Assembly: GCF_900102465.1 (NCBI RefSeq)
Contig: NZ_FNBW01000010.1
Span: forward strand, 1-64,000
Origin: Thalassobaculum litoreum DSM 18839
GTDB taxonomy: Bacteria > Pseudomonadota > Alphaproteobacteria > Thalassobaculales > Thalassobaculaceae
Length of the DNA stretch: 64,000 nt
Reading direction: 5' to 3'
The translations under genes were made by a program, and so were the position numbers. A model generated the notes under the pieces. That model was not told where the DNA came from. It saw only the letters and a list, made by a program, of their open reading frames with translations, and did no database searches. This document shows positions 44,995 through 52,765 of this stretch, in pieces (position 1 is the first letter of the stretch; every line of letters begins with the position of its first letter).

Positions 44995-45663
44995 ATGCGC
45001 ACGCTTTATCATCTGGCACTATCTCCGCAGTCCCGCCTGATCCGTCTGGTCCTGGGCGAGAAGCGCATGGAGGTCCATCTGCGCGCCGAACCGGTCTGGG
45101 AGCGGCGCGACGAGTTCCTGGCGATCAACCCGGCCGGCGAGGTTCCGGTGCTGGTGGAGGACGACGGCAGCACCATAGCCGGCTCCCAGGCCATCGCCGA
45201 ATATCTCGAGGAATGCGACGACACCATTCCGCTGCTGCCCGGCACGATCGCGGACCGGGCGGAGATCCGCCGGCTGGTCTCCTGGTTCGACCGCAAGTTC
45301 GACCGCGAGGTGACCGACCTGCTGGTCGGCGAGAAGGTGATGAAGCGCTTTCTCGGCATCGGCGAGCCCTCGAGCTCCGCCATCCGCGCCGGCCATGCGA
45401 ACCTGCAGATTCACCTGGCCTATATCGCCTGGCTGGCGGAGCGCCGGACCTGGCTCGCCGGCGACAAGTTCTCGCTGGCCGACCTCGCCGCCGCCGCCCA
45501 CCTGTCCTGCGTCGACTATCTGGGCGACGTGCCCTGGGACCACGCGCCGGAGGCCAAGGAATGGTACGCCCGGGTGAAATCGCGCCCGGCCTTCCGCTCC
45601 CTGCTCGCCGACGCCGTCCCCGGCCTGCGCCCCGTGGGCCATTACGCCGACCTGGATTTCTGA
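44995..45663 (+). CDS. fzlA: GST-fold protein, probable FzlA-type cell-division factor
   Basis: A 222-aa glutathione S-transferase-like protein: thioredoxin-fold N-half with FLAINPAGEVPVLVEDDGST and helical C-half with WLAGDKFSLADLAAAAHL. Its sequence, with MRTLYHLALSPQSRLIRLVL, is like FzlA, the FtsZ-binding GST-fold protein needed for constriction in Caulobacter. Assignment to FzlA rather than a detoxifying GST rests on remembered family patterns. Confidence 0.65.
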   Translation: MRTLYHLALSPQSRLIRLVLGEKRMEVHLRAEPVWERRDEFLAINPAGEVPVLVEDDGSTIAGSQAIAEYLEECDDTIPLLPGTIADRAEIRRLVSWFDRKFDREVTDLLVGEKVMKRFLGIGEPSSSAIRAGHANLQIHLAYIAWLAERRTWLAGDKFSLADLAAAAHLSCVDYLGDVPWDHAPEAKEWYARVKSRPAFRSLLADAVPGLRPVGHYADLDF

Positions 45664-45679
45664 TTCCGGCCCGCGCCGG

Positions 45680-46564
45680 TCAGACGAAGATCATATCCAC
45701 GTCGTTCGAAGTCAGGCCGATCAGCTTCACGGTGCCATCGTCCAGCCAGAGGGTGACGCCATCTATCGCGTCGGTCGCCCGCAGCATCACCCCGCTCAGC
45801 CGGTCGCCTTCCGCCGCCGAGAAATCGCTGATGGTGTCCTGTCCCGACCCGACGATGAACAGATCGGCGCCGCCGCCTCCGACCATGAGATCGTCGCCGA
45901 GACCTCCCGACACCAGGTCGTTTCCGAGATTGCCGAACAGTTGGTCGTCGCCGTTGCCGGCGATCAGCGTGTCGTCGTCCTGGCCGCCATACAGCGTGTC
46001 GTCGCCATTGCGGCCGAGCAATGTGTCGCCGGCCTGGTTACCATAGAGAATATCCGATCCGGCATTGCCGACGACCTCCTGCACCCCGTCCCCTCCGGCC
46101 TGCACGGTCGCCGCAAGCCCGGTGATCTTCGGGCCGTAAATCTCCTCCAGGTTGGCGATATCCAGATCGGTCGGTGCACTTGCGGCCGACCGGATGGCGG
46201 AGATCATGACGCTGTCGCTGGTCTGGTGCTCCAACCCGACGATGTGCCCCACCTCATGGATCGACAGGGTGGTAAAGATCTCGGGCTCGATGCGGTTCAT
46301 GTCGGAGACGTCATAGACGACCTCACCCCAGTAATAGGCATAGGCCCAGATACCGAAGACGTTGTCGATCGAACCGGCGGTGAAGGCGACCTGATTCTCC
46401 GCCCCGGCGGAATGGGTCGAGAAGTCAACATTCGTCAGCGCTTCCCAGGTATCGAGCGCGGTATAGATCGATTCCTTCTGCGCCTCCGTGAAACCGTAGT
46501 CGAAGCTGACGGTAGCGGTAGCGATTCCGTTCCCGTCCGTGTCGTACAGCGGCGTGATCGACAT
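45680..46564 (-). CDS. RTX zinc metalloprotease (matrixin/serralysin-like)
   Basis: A 294-aa enzyme. The zinc site is HEVGHIVGLEH (H103, H107, H113, with E104 catalytic) and a Met-turn SDSVM follows at about M120. Residues about 165-240 are RTX nonapeptides (GGxGxDxL) and the rest a serralysin-like C-terminal module. It has no propeptide or Sec signal, so type I secretion is expected. The start ATG 46564 has GGGAGG 8 nt upstream. No matching type I exporter lies in the window; it might share one with the giant RTX protein. Confidence 0.9.
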   Translation of the reverse strand: MSITPLYDTDGNGIATATVSFDYGFTEAQKESIYTALDTWEALTNVDFSTHSAGAENQVAFTAGSIDNVFGIWAYAYYWGEVVYDVSDMNRIEPEIFTTLSIHEVGHIVGLEHQTSDSVMISAIRSAASAPTDLDIANLEEIYGPKITGLAATVQAGGDGVQEVVGNAGSDILYGNQAGDTLLGRNGDDTLYGGQDDDTLIAGNGDDQLFGNLGNDLVSGGLGDDLMVGGGGADLFIVGSGQDTISDFSAAEGDRLSGVMLRATDAIDGVTLWLDDGTVKLIGLTSNDVDMIFV

Positions 46565-46945
46565 CCTTGTATCCTCCCGTCCTGGGCGGAACGAGGGCTC
46601 GGTGTCCGACACCGCTCCGGCGGCGGAACGACCGCCTCAGCCTCCTATCCGCGTCGTTGCAGTGGCTATCCTAAGATTGTCGTCTCTTGTCCAGGCCGGC
46701 CACTCGCCGCTCCCGTCTCCGAGTTCCGGCGGTCCGCCTCACAACCATTCTTCACATATGGCTATCGTATTAGGATCACCGCAATAAGATCATTTCCCGT
46801 AAAAAAGGTGAAGCCCAAAACCCGAACCGCGCGGCTGGATCTACCGCTCGACACCCGAAAACGTCCGCCGCCGCAGAAACCGGTTTGACCGCCGCACGGT
46901 CAATCCCGCTACCCTGCGCCCGACCATAAGCGCTGGGAGGCGACC
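46565..46945. promoter_or_regulatory. Intergenic region with a perfect 7-bp inverted repeat
   Basis: A 381-nt gap between the divergent RTX metalloprotease and enoyl-CoA hydratase genes. TTGACCG-CCGCA-CGGTCAA (46885-46903) is perfectly symmetrical, 43 nt before the GTG of the hydratase gene, and looks like a TetR-type operator. No regulator gene is adjacent. The rest shows nothing I can name. Confidence 0.55.
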
Positions 46946-47752
46946 GTGCCCGAGACCTCTGTGACCGACACTCTCGTATCGTTCTCGCTGGAGGGCGGGC
47001 TTGCCCGCCTGACCTTGACCCGCCCCGAGGCGGGCAATTCGATCACCCCCGAGCTCGGCCTGGCGCTGATGAAGGCGTCGGTGCGCTGTGCGTCGGACAG
47101 CTCGGTGCGAGCGGTGCTGCTGACCGGTGCGGGCAAGAACTTCTGCGTCGGCGGCGACCTGAAGACCTTCAAGGAGGCCGGCCCCGGGGTCGGCGCCCTG
47201 ATCAAGGAGACCACCGGTTACCTGCATGCCGCCTGCTCGACCCTGGCGCGGATGGACGCGCCGCTGGTGGTCGCCGTCCAGGGTGCCGCCGCCGGCGCCG
47301 GGCTGTCGCTGGCGCTGCTGGGCGACCTGGTCTACGCGGCGGAGAGTTCGAAATTCGCCATGGCCTATACCGCGGCCGGCCTGTCGCCGGATGGCGGGTC
47401 GACCTTCCTGCTGCCCCGGATGGTCGGCCTGCGCCGCGCCCAGGAACTGACCCTGACCAACCGTCGGCTCTCCGCCGCCGAGGCGGTCGAATGGGGCATC
47501 GCCACGGCGACCGTGGCCGACGACGTCCTGCTCGCCAAAGCGGAGGAGACCGCCCGCACTCTCGCCGCCGGCCCGACCCGGGCCTATGGCCGGGCCAGGC
47601 GCCTGCTGATCGACAGCTTCGACACCAGCTTCGAGGCGCAGATGGAGAAGGAAGGCACCGCCATCGCCGCCGCCTCGGTCGAGCCGGACGCCCAGGAGGG
47701 CCTCGACGCCTTCCTCAACAAGCGGGTGCCGGTCTATCGCGGCACGCCATGA
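46946..47752 (+). CDS. Enoyl-CoA hydratase/isomerase (crotonase superfamily)
   Basis: A 268-aa crotonase-fold protein. The two oxyanion-hole segments GKNFCVGGDLKTF and AAAGAGLSLALLGDLVYA are clear, with TAAGLSPDGGSTFLLPRMVG following, a PaaG/Ech-type arrangement. It hydrates or isomerises an enoyl-CoA. It starts at GTG 46946 with GGGAGG upstream. Confidence 0.88.
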   Translation: MPETSVTDTLVSFSLEGGLARLTLTRPEAGNSITPELGLALMKASVRCASDSSVRAVLLTGAGKNFCVGGDLKTFKEAGPGVGALIKETTGYLHAACSTLARMDAPLVVAVQGAAAGAGLSLALLGDLVYAAESSKFAMAYTAAGLSPDGGSTFLLPRMVGLRRAQELTLTNRRLSAAEAVEWGIATATVADDVLLAKAEETARTLAAGPTRAYGRARRLLIDSFDTSFEAQMEKEGTAIAAASVEPDAQEGLDAFLNKRVPVYRGTP

Positions 47753-47810
47753 GGGAGCCGATCGGCCGCTGCCGCGTTATCCCTCCGCAATGGCCACAGA
47801 TGGGACCCCC

Positions 47811-48008
47811 ATGATCGACAGAATCATTCAGACCGGCGTCATCGGCATCTGCACCGCGCTCTTCGTGCTGCTGGTGGGGGTCGCGGCGTGGTTTCAGCAC
47901 CTCTACACCTGCTTCACCGAGGAATCCTGGGGCTTTCTCATCGCCGGCGCGATCTTCTTCCCGATCGCCATCATCCATGGCATCGGGGTCTGGTTCGGGT
48001 TCTGGTGA
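47811..48008 (+). CDS. Small two-span membrane protein (65 aa)
   Basis: Starts MIDRIIQTGVIGICTALFVL and is almost entirely hydrophobic, with two predicted spans and a short loop (FQHLYTCFTEES). GGGACC stands 6 nt before ATG 47811; ATG 47790 is an alternative. No family recognised. It is 58 nt after the enoyl-CoA hydratase gene. Confidence 0.6.
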   Translation: MIDRIIQTGVIGICTALFVLLVGVAAWFQHLYTCFTEESWGFLIAGAIFFPIAIIHGIGVWFGFW

Positions 48009-48129
48009 CCATCGCCCGCCTCTGTGTGCGCATCCTTCGCCGTGGCGGGAGAGGGGCCGATTGCCTGCCGGGTATTTGGCCCCTCTCCCGGGGCTAGGGT
48101 TGCGCCATAGACAGCACCGCCCCCGCTCT

Positions 48130-48393
48130 GATTTTCGGTCCGCTGCTGTGCGGCTGTCGCCGCCGAGGCCCGAGGCGTCCCAGCGGCATCTGAGCGTCAT
48201 CGAGAGCGGCTGCAACGCGCCGAGCCGCGAGATCATCCTGCGTCTGGAGGCTGGTATTCTGTCCTTCCTGAGCACCACGACGGTCTTCGGCACCGCCCTG
48301 GACATCATCCTGTCGGAGCTGGCTATGGAAGCGCTCTTCCCGGCCGACGACGAGACCGCGGCAGTGCTGCTGGACGGCCGGAGAAAGGGCTGA
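48130..48393 (+). pseudogene. Remnant of an XRE/MmyB-type regulator
   Basis: The segment SQRHLSVIESGCNAPSRE (about 48178) is the helix-turn-helix recognition part of XRE regulators of the MmyB type. It is followed directly by the C-terminal domain pattern [20 protein letters not shown] and FFPAD-like [12 protein letters not shown]. About 150 or more residues that should lie between are missing, and the upstream part of the helix-turn-helix continues only in another frame (AAEARGV), implying a frameshift. It lies between the small membrane protein gene and tRNA-Arg. Confidence 0.65.
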
Positions 48394-48422
48394 CGGAGTC
48401 TCTGGAGGAGCGTCAGGGAAAA

Positions 48423-48499
48423 TGGCGCACCCGACAGGATTCGAACCTGTGACCTCTGCCTTCGGAGGGCAGCACTCTATCCAGCTGAGCTACGGGTGC
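48423..48499 (-). tRNA. tRNA-Arg(CCG)
   Basis: The reverse complement begins GCACCCGTAGCTCAGCTGG. It has a 7-bp acceptor stem, anticodon loop with CCG (CTCCGAA), T-arm AGGTTCGAATCCT, and an encoded CCA (48423-48425). Confidence 0.96.
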
Positions 48500-48660
48500 G
48501 GCTCGGGCGGAACCTACTGGCACTGAGGGCGTAAGGCAAGAGAAGCCTGACAGGTTCCGCATGCCGGCGCGGCGCTCGCCGCGGGTTGCCGTGTTGCGGT
48601 GGCTGTCGCACTCTTTTCCTCAATAAAAATCGCCAAACGACCGAACGGGGAAACACCACC

Positions 48661-50439
48661 ATGACTTCCGAGTCCGCGCCAGGGTCGGCACCCGACGCCA
48701 AGCCCGCCTCCTCCCCCACCTCCTCCGCTGCGGCCGCGTCGCCCGCCGCCGAGACCGTCGATGTGCTGGTGGTGGGTTCCGGCGCCGGCGGGCTGTCGGC
48801 GGCCGTCACCGCCGCCCATCGTGGGCTCAGCGTGCTGGTGGTGGAGAAGGAGCCGGTCTTCGGCGGCACCACCGCGCGGTCCGGCGGCTGGCTGTGGATC
48901 CCCTGCAACGGCCCCTCGGCGCGCGAGGGCATCCAGGACACCCTGGAGGCCGCCCGCACCTACCTGCAGCACGAGGCCGGCAACCATTTCGACCCGGCCC
49001 GGGTCGACGCCTTCCTGGAGAACGGCCCGAAGATGGTCGATTTCTTCGAGGCCGAGACCGACGTCGCCTTCGTGACCGGTACCGCCTTCTCCGACTATCA
49101 CCCGACCGCGCCGGGCGGGTCCGACGGCGGCCGGTCAATCTGCGCCGCGCCCTATGACGGCCGCCAGCTCGGCGACGAGGTGAAGCGCCTGCGCCCGCCG
49201 CTGAAGGAGATCACCTTTCTCGGCATGATGATCGGCTCGGGCAAGGAGCTGCTGCATTTCTTCAACGTGACCAAGTCCCTGACCTCCGCCGCGTTCGTCG
49301 GCCGGCGCCTGGTCAGCCATGCCGTCGACGTCGCCACCAAGGGCCGCTCCATGCGGCTGACAAACGGCAACGCGCTGGCGGGACGGCTGGCCAAGTCCGC
49401 CTTCGACCGGGGGGTCCGGCTGTGGACGTCGGCGCCGGCGGTCGACCTGGTCAGGGATGCCGACGGGGCGGTGACCGGTGCCGTGATCGAGCGCGAGGGC
49501 AAGCGGGTCACGATCGCCGCCCGCCGCGGGGTGGTGCTGGCCTCCGGCGGCTTCCCGCAGGACCTGGAGCGCCGCAAGCGGCTGTTCCCCCACGCGCCCA
49601 GCGGCGCCGAGCACCACTCCCCCGCGCCGGCCGGCAATACCGGCGACGGGCTGCGGCTGGCGGAGACCGCGGGCGCGGCACTGGACGAGAGCCTGCCGAA
49701 CGCGGCGGCCTGGGTCCCGGTCTCCAAGGTGCCCTGGCCGGACGGGTCCGTCGGCGTCTTCCCGCATTTCATCGACCGCGCGAAGCCGGGGGTGATCGCG
49801 GTGGCGCCGAACGGCAAGCGGTTCGTGAACGAGGGCAATTCCTATCACGACTTCGTCCAGGCCCTGGTGACGGCCTGCGCCGGGGAACCCGGCGAGGCGC
49901 GCGGCTGGCTGATCATCGACCACCGGGCGATCCGCAAATACGGCCTCGGCTTCGCCAAGCCGTTCCCGCTGCCGCTTACCCCGTATCTGAACTCCGGCTA
50001 CCTGAAGCGCGGGCGCTCCCTGGTCGAGCTGGCCCGCGCCATCGGGGTCGATCCGGAGACCTTCGAGCGGACCGTGACCCGCTTCAACACCTTCGGCCCC
50101 GGCGGCGACGACCCGGATTTCGCCAAGGGCTCCACGGCCTATAACCGCTTCCAGGGCGACCCGGAGATCCAGCCGAACCCCTGCGTGCATCCGCTGAACA
50201 CGCCGCCGTTCTACGCGGTGGAGGTGGTGGTCGGCGATCTCGGCACCTTCGCCGGCATCCGGACCGACGCCAACGCCCAGGCCCTCGGCGCGGACGGCCG
50301 ACCGATCCCCGGCCTCTATGCCGTCGGCAACGACAACGCCTCGATCATGGGCGGCAATTATCCGGGCGGCGGCATCACCCTGGGGCCGGCCATGACCTTC
50401 GGCTACATCATCGGCAACCATCTGGCCGAGACCGGCTGA
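48661..50439 (+). CDS. FAD-dependent oxidoreductase (3-ketosteroid-dehydrogenase/fumarate-reductase-like)
   Basis: A 592-aa flavoprotein with the FAD-binding GSGAGG (39-44), FGGTTARSGGWLWIP, and the C-terminal PGLYAVGNDNASIMGG and NYPGGGITLGPAMTFGY motifs of KstD-like dehydrogenases. The first 30 residues are Ser/Ala-rich and non-conserved. It is a single gene; substrate class (steroid or other ring) not resolved. Confidence 0.85.
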   Translation: MTSESAPGSAPDAKPASSPTSSAAAASPAAETVDVLVVGSGAGGLSAAVTAAHRGLSVLVVEKEPVFGGTTARSGGWLWIPCNGPSAREGIQDTLEAARTYLQHEAGNHFDPARVDAFLENGPKMVDFFEAETDVAFVTGTAFSDYHPTAPGGSDGGRSICAAPYDGRQLGDEVKRLRPPLKEITFLGMMIGSGKELLHFFNVTKSLTSAAFVGRRLVSHAVDVATKGRSMRLTNGNALAGRLAKSAFDRGVRLWTSAPAVDLVRDADGAVTGAVIEREGKRVTIAARRGVVLASGGFPQDLERRKRLFPHAPSGAEHHSPAPAGNTGDGLRLAETAGAALDESLPNAAAWVPVSKVPWPDGSVGVFPHFIDRAKPGVIAVAPNGKRFVNEGNSYHDFVQALVTACAGEPGEARGWLIIDHRAIRKYGLGFAKPFPLPLTPYLNSGYLKRGRSLVELARAIGVDPETFERTVTRFNTFGPGGDDPDFAKGSTAYNRFQGDPEIQPNPCVHPLNTPPFYAVEVVVGDLGTFAGIRTDANAQALGADGRPIPGLYAVGNDNASIMGGNYPGGGITLGPAMTFGYIIGNHLAETG

Positions 50440-50468
50440 GCGGCGCCCGCTCCATCCTTAGAATTAGG

Positions 50469-50520
50469 TAGAGGGCGATTCACGGCTCAGATCGAAACGA
50501 TCTGAACCGATCGCGCTCTA
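50469..50520. repeat. Palindromic element with TCAGATCG/CGATCTGA core
   Basis: TCAGATCG-AAA-CGATCTGA (50487-50505) sits inside a longer imperfect inverted repeat with TAGAG / CTCTA ends (50469-50520). It overlaps the stop codon of the gene at 50518. A related layout (AGAGCAGAT ends) occurs at 58559-58620. Likely a dispersed intergenic repeat. Confidence 0.55.
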
Positions 50521-51705
50521 CACGATCACCCGGTCGAGCAGGCTGAGAAGCTTGGTGAGGTCGTCGGCGGCCAGCTTGCCGTCGCGGCTCTTGGCGGTGT
50601 GCTGGCGCCACACGGCCACGCCGTGGTTCATCGCCGAAATGGATGCCGCGATGTCCCAGAACAGGGTGCTGGAATCCTTCAGGAACTCGATGAAGGGCCG
50701 GGCATCGCCGCCGCGCACGAACAGGTCCTCATAGGCCTGGTTGTAGATCCGCAGGATCTCCGAGCTGTTCTTCAGGTGCCGGGCGAAGGCGGTCGTCACC
50801 TGACGGACCTTCTCCTCCAGCTCCTGGCGGATCTCCGATTTGACGTAGTGGGACGGCACGGCTCCCTTGGTATGCAGCCAGTCGGCGAAGCCCAACAGGG
50901 TGCGCTGGCCGCGCTTGTACTGGAACTCGTAATAGGTCACGCCCTTCCAGGAGTAGTAGATCTCGCCCGCCTGTTCGGGGTTGATGCGGAACACCTGGGT
51001 GATCGGCGCCAGGTAGTCGAGATCCTTGCCCTCCCACAGCTTCATGATGAACTGCTCGGTGATCTCCGCCGCCTTCGGCGAGGCGGGGTCGACCACCCGG
51101 GTGGTGATCGGCTCGAACTTGTTCAGAATGTATTTCTTGATCTCCTGGAACTCGCTGTCGGAGATCTCGAAATAGGCCTCCGGCGCCTTGATCCCGTCGG
51201 TCTCCAGCCGGTCCCGCAGCAGGAAGGGATCGAGCGAGGGAAGCTCCTCGATCAGTTCGATCAGACGACGGTCCCGGGCGATCGCCCGGCCCTCGTCCTC
51301 CCAGCGGAATCCCGTGAGATTGTACAGCGCTTCAGTCCGGCCGCGGGCCACGCTCAGGTCCAGGCTGTTGCCGCCGCCGGCGATCGCCTCGATGTCGAAG
51401 GGAATGTAGAGGAAGGTGGCGATGTCGCCCTTCTCCACCCGCGCCGTCATGTCGAAGGTGATGGTTCTGAGCTGGCCGTTCTCCAGGATCTCGGCGGTGC
51501 CGGAGGTTCCGGTCCGGACCGGTGCGGCGGCATCCTTGGGGCGCTTGATGAAGACGCTGTCGTTCAGGCCGCGATGGCCGAAAAGATACTGGTCGGCCTC
51601 GCCGCCGGCATCGGTCTCGAGCTTGTGGGTGATCGCGGCGACATTGAAGATGCGACTGGCTCCGGAAGCCAGTGTCTCGCGCAACGCATTCACTTCTGCA
51701 GCCAT
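50518..51705 (-). CDS. Uncharacterised helical protein with LP-x2-DP-x2-LR motif
   Basis: A 395-aa soluble protein. An N-terminal beta-like region (about 40-125, with VFIKRP, IATFLYIPFDIEAI) is followed by a helical region starting ELPSLDPFLLRDRLETDG, which matches the protein at 30645. Next comes SEFQEIKKYILNKFEPIT, then aromatic-rich YYSWKGVTYYEFQYKRGQR and a C-terminal helical bundle. No signal peptide or membrane span is evident. Start is ATG 51705 (a TTG lies 15 nt upstream). It is divergent from the SBP/kinase pair. An undescribed family is inferred. Confidence 0.8.
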   Translation of the reverse strand: MAAEVNALRETLASGASRIFNVAAITHKLETDAGGEADQYLFGHRGLNDSVFIKRPKDAAAPVRTGTSGTAEILENGQLRTITFDMTARVEKGDIATFLYIPFDIEAIAGGGNSLDLSVARGRTEALYNLTGFRWEDEGRAIARDRRLIELIEELPSLDPFLLRDRLETDGIKAPEAYFEISDSEFQEIKKYILNKFEPITTRVVDPASPKAAEITEQFIMKLWEGKDLDYLAPITQVFRINPEQAGEIYYSWKGVTYYEFQYKRGQRTLLGFADWLHTKGAVPSHYVKSEIRQELEEKVRQVTTAFARHLKNSSEILRIYNQAYEDLFVRGGDARPFIEFLKDSSTLFWDIAASISAMNHGVAVWRQHTAKSRDGKLAADDLTKLLSLLDRVIV

Positions 51706-51919
51706 CTCCGGTACCGCCAACCTGTCTGGAGACCGAATGGCATCACGACAGCCACAGTATCGCCGCCAAAACCTCGACGCAATCGGCGCGTAAGATATGC
51801 CGACAGGATGCCGGTGGAGACAAAAAAGCGGCGACCGAGGCCGTGTGACACATCTGCGGATCGGCTGGACCTGAGTGATCCGATATGCTTGTTCGAAGCA
51901 TACGGCCTGGGGAGTCGCT
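51706..51919. promoter_or_regulatory. Divergent promoter region
   Basis: A 214-nt gap between the unknown 395-aa gene and the SBP gene, holding both promoters. GGGGAG precedes the SBP gene's GTG. No motif stands out. Confidence 0.3.
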
Positions 51920-52765
51920 GTGACCCGATACCGGATGATCGCAATCCTGATGTCCGCGCTGATGGCGATGGTCGGCGCGGCCGGACCGGCATGGGCCGAG
52001 CCGCCGGCGCGGTTCGAGGGCCGGCCGACCCTGAGCTTCGTCTACGAGACCCAGGCCAATCCGCCGCGCTATCTCGGCACCGGAACGGCGATCAACTGGG
52101 ACCGGCCCGGCCTGACCCTGGAGCTGCTGCGCGACCTCGGCGCCCGACTCGAGGTCAACCTGGCGATCCGCCGGTTTCCGTGGAACCGCGGGCTCTATCT
52201 GCTGGAGACCGGCGAGGCCGACGGCATCTTTCACGCCAGCTACAAGAAGGAGCGCGAGCGGATCGGCGTCTATCCGACGCTAGCGGACGGCATGCCTGAC
52301 CCATCGCGGGCGATCTTCACCCAGGCCTATTTCCTGCACGTGCTGCGGGGCTCGCCGGTACGCTGGGACGGCGAGACGATCGCCGGTCTCGGCGACAAGG
52401 CCGTGGGGGCGACCACCGGCTACTCCATCGTCGGCGACCTGGAGAGCCGGGGCGTGAAGGTGGAGACCGGGAAGATCCAGGGGATCAACCTGAACAAGCT
52501 CGTCGCCGGGCGGATCGCCGCCTATGCCGAACTGGAGAACATGGCGGCCGCGGCCATCGCCTCGGACCCGGCCGCCTATGGCGATGTGGTGAAGCTTGAG
52601 CCGCCGCTGATCGCCAAACCCTATTACCTGCTGCTGTCCCACGCCTTCGTCGAGCGCGATCCGGCGCTGGCTGAGGCTGTGTTCGAGACCATCGCCGCGA
52701 TCAATGCCGATCCCGCGTTCCAGGCCCGCGCCGCCGCCTATGCCGCGGGAGCTCCGTCCCGGTGA
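51920..52765 (+). CDS. Periplasmic solute-binding protein (SBP_bac_3-like), possible sensor
   Basis: A 281-aa precursor from GTG 51920 with GGGGAG 6 nt upstream. A signal peptide (about 1-27, ending AWA) precedes a family-3 binding fold: LSFVYETQANPPRYLGTG, then LTLELLRDLGARLEVN and RRFPWNRGLYLLETGEADG. Its TGA overlaps the GTG of the histidine kinase gene (GTGA). It may present a ligand to the kinase rather than to a transporter, as no permease genes are here. Confidence 0.82.
   Translation: MTRYRMIAILMSALMAMVGAAGPAWAEPPARFEGRPTLSFVYETQANPPRYLGTGTAINWDRPGLTLELLRDLGARLEVNLAIRRFPWNRGLYLLETGEADGIFHASYKKERERIGVYPTLADGMPDPSRAIFTQAYFLHVLRGSPVRWDGETIAGLGDKAVGATTGYSIVGDLESRGVKVETGKIQGINLNKLVAGRIAAYAELENMAAAAIASDPAAYGDVVKLEPPLIAKPYYLLLSHAFVERDPALAEAVFETIAAINADPAFQARAAAYAAGAPSR

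Noticed and set aside
42732-45002. 756-aa minus-strand ORF opposite MscS
   Set aside because: Low-complexity shadow of a clear MscS gene.
48009-48129. Gene between the small membrane protein and the XRE remnant
   Set aside because: Only poorly supported frames; no ribosome site.
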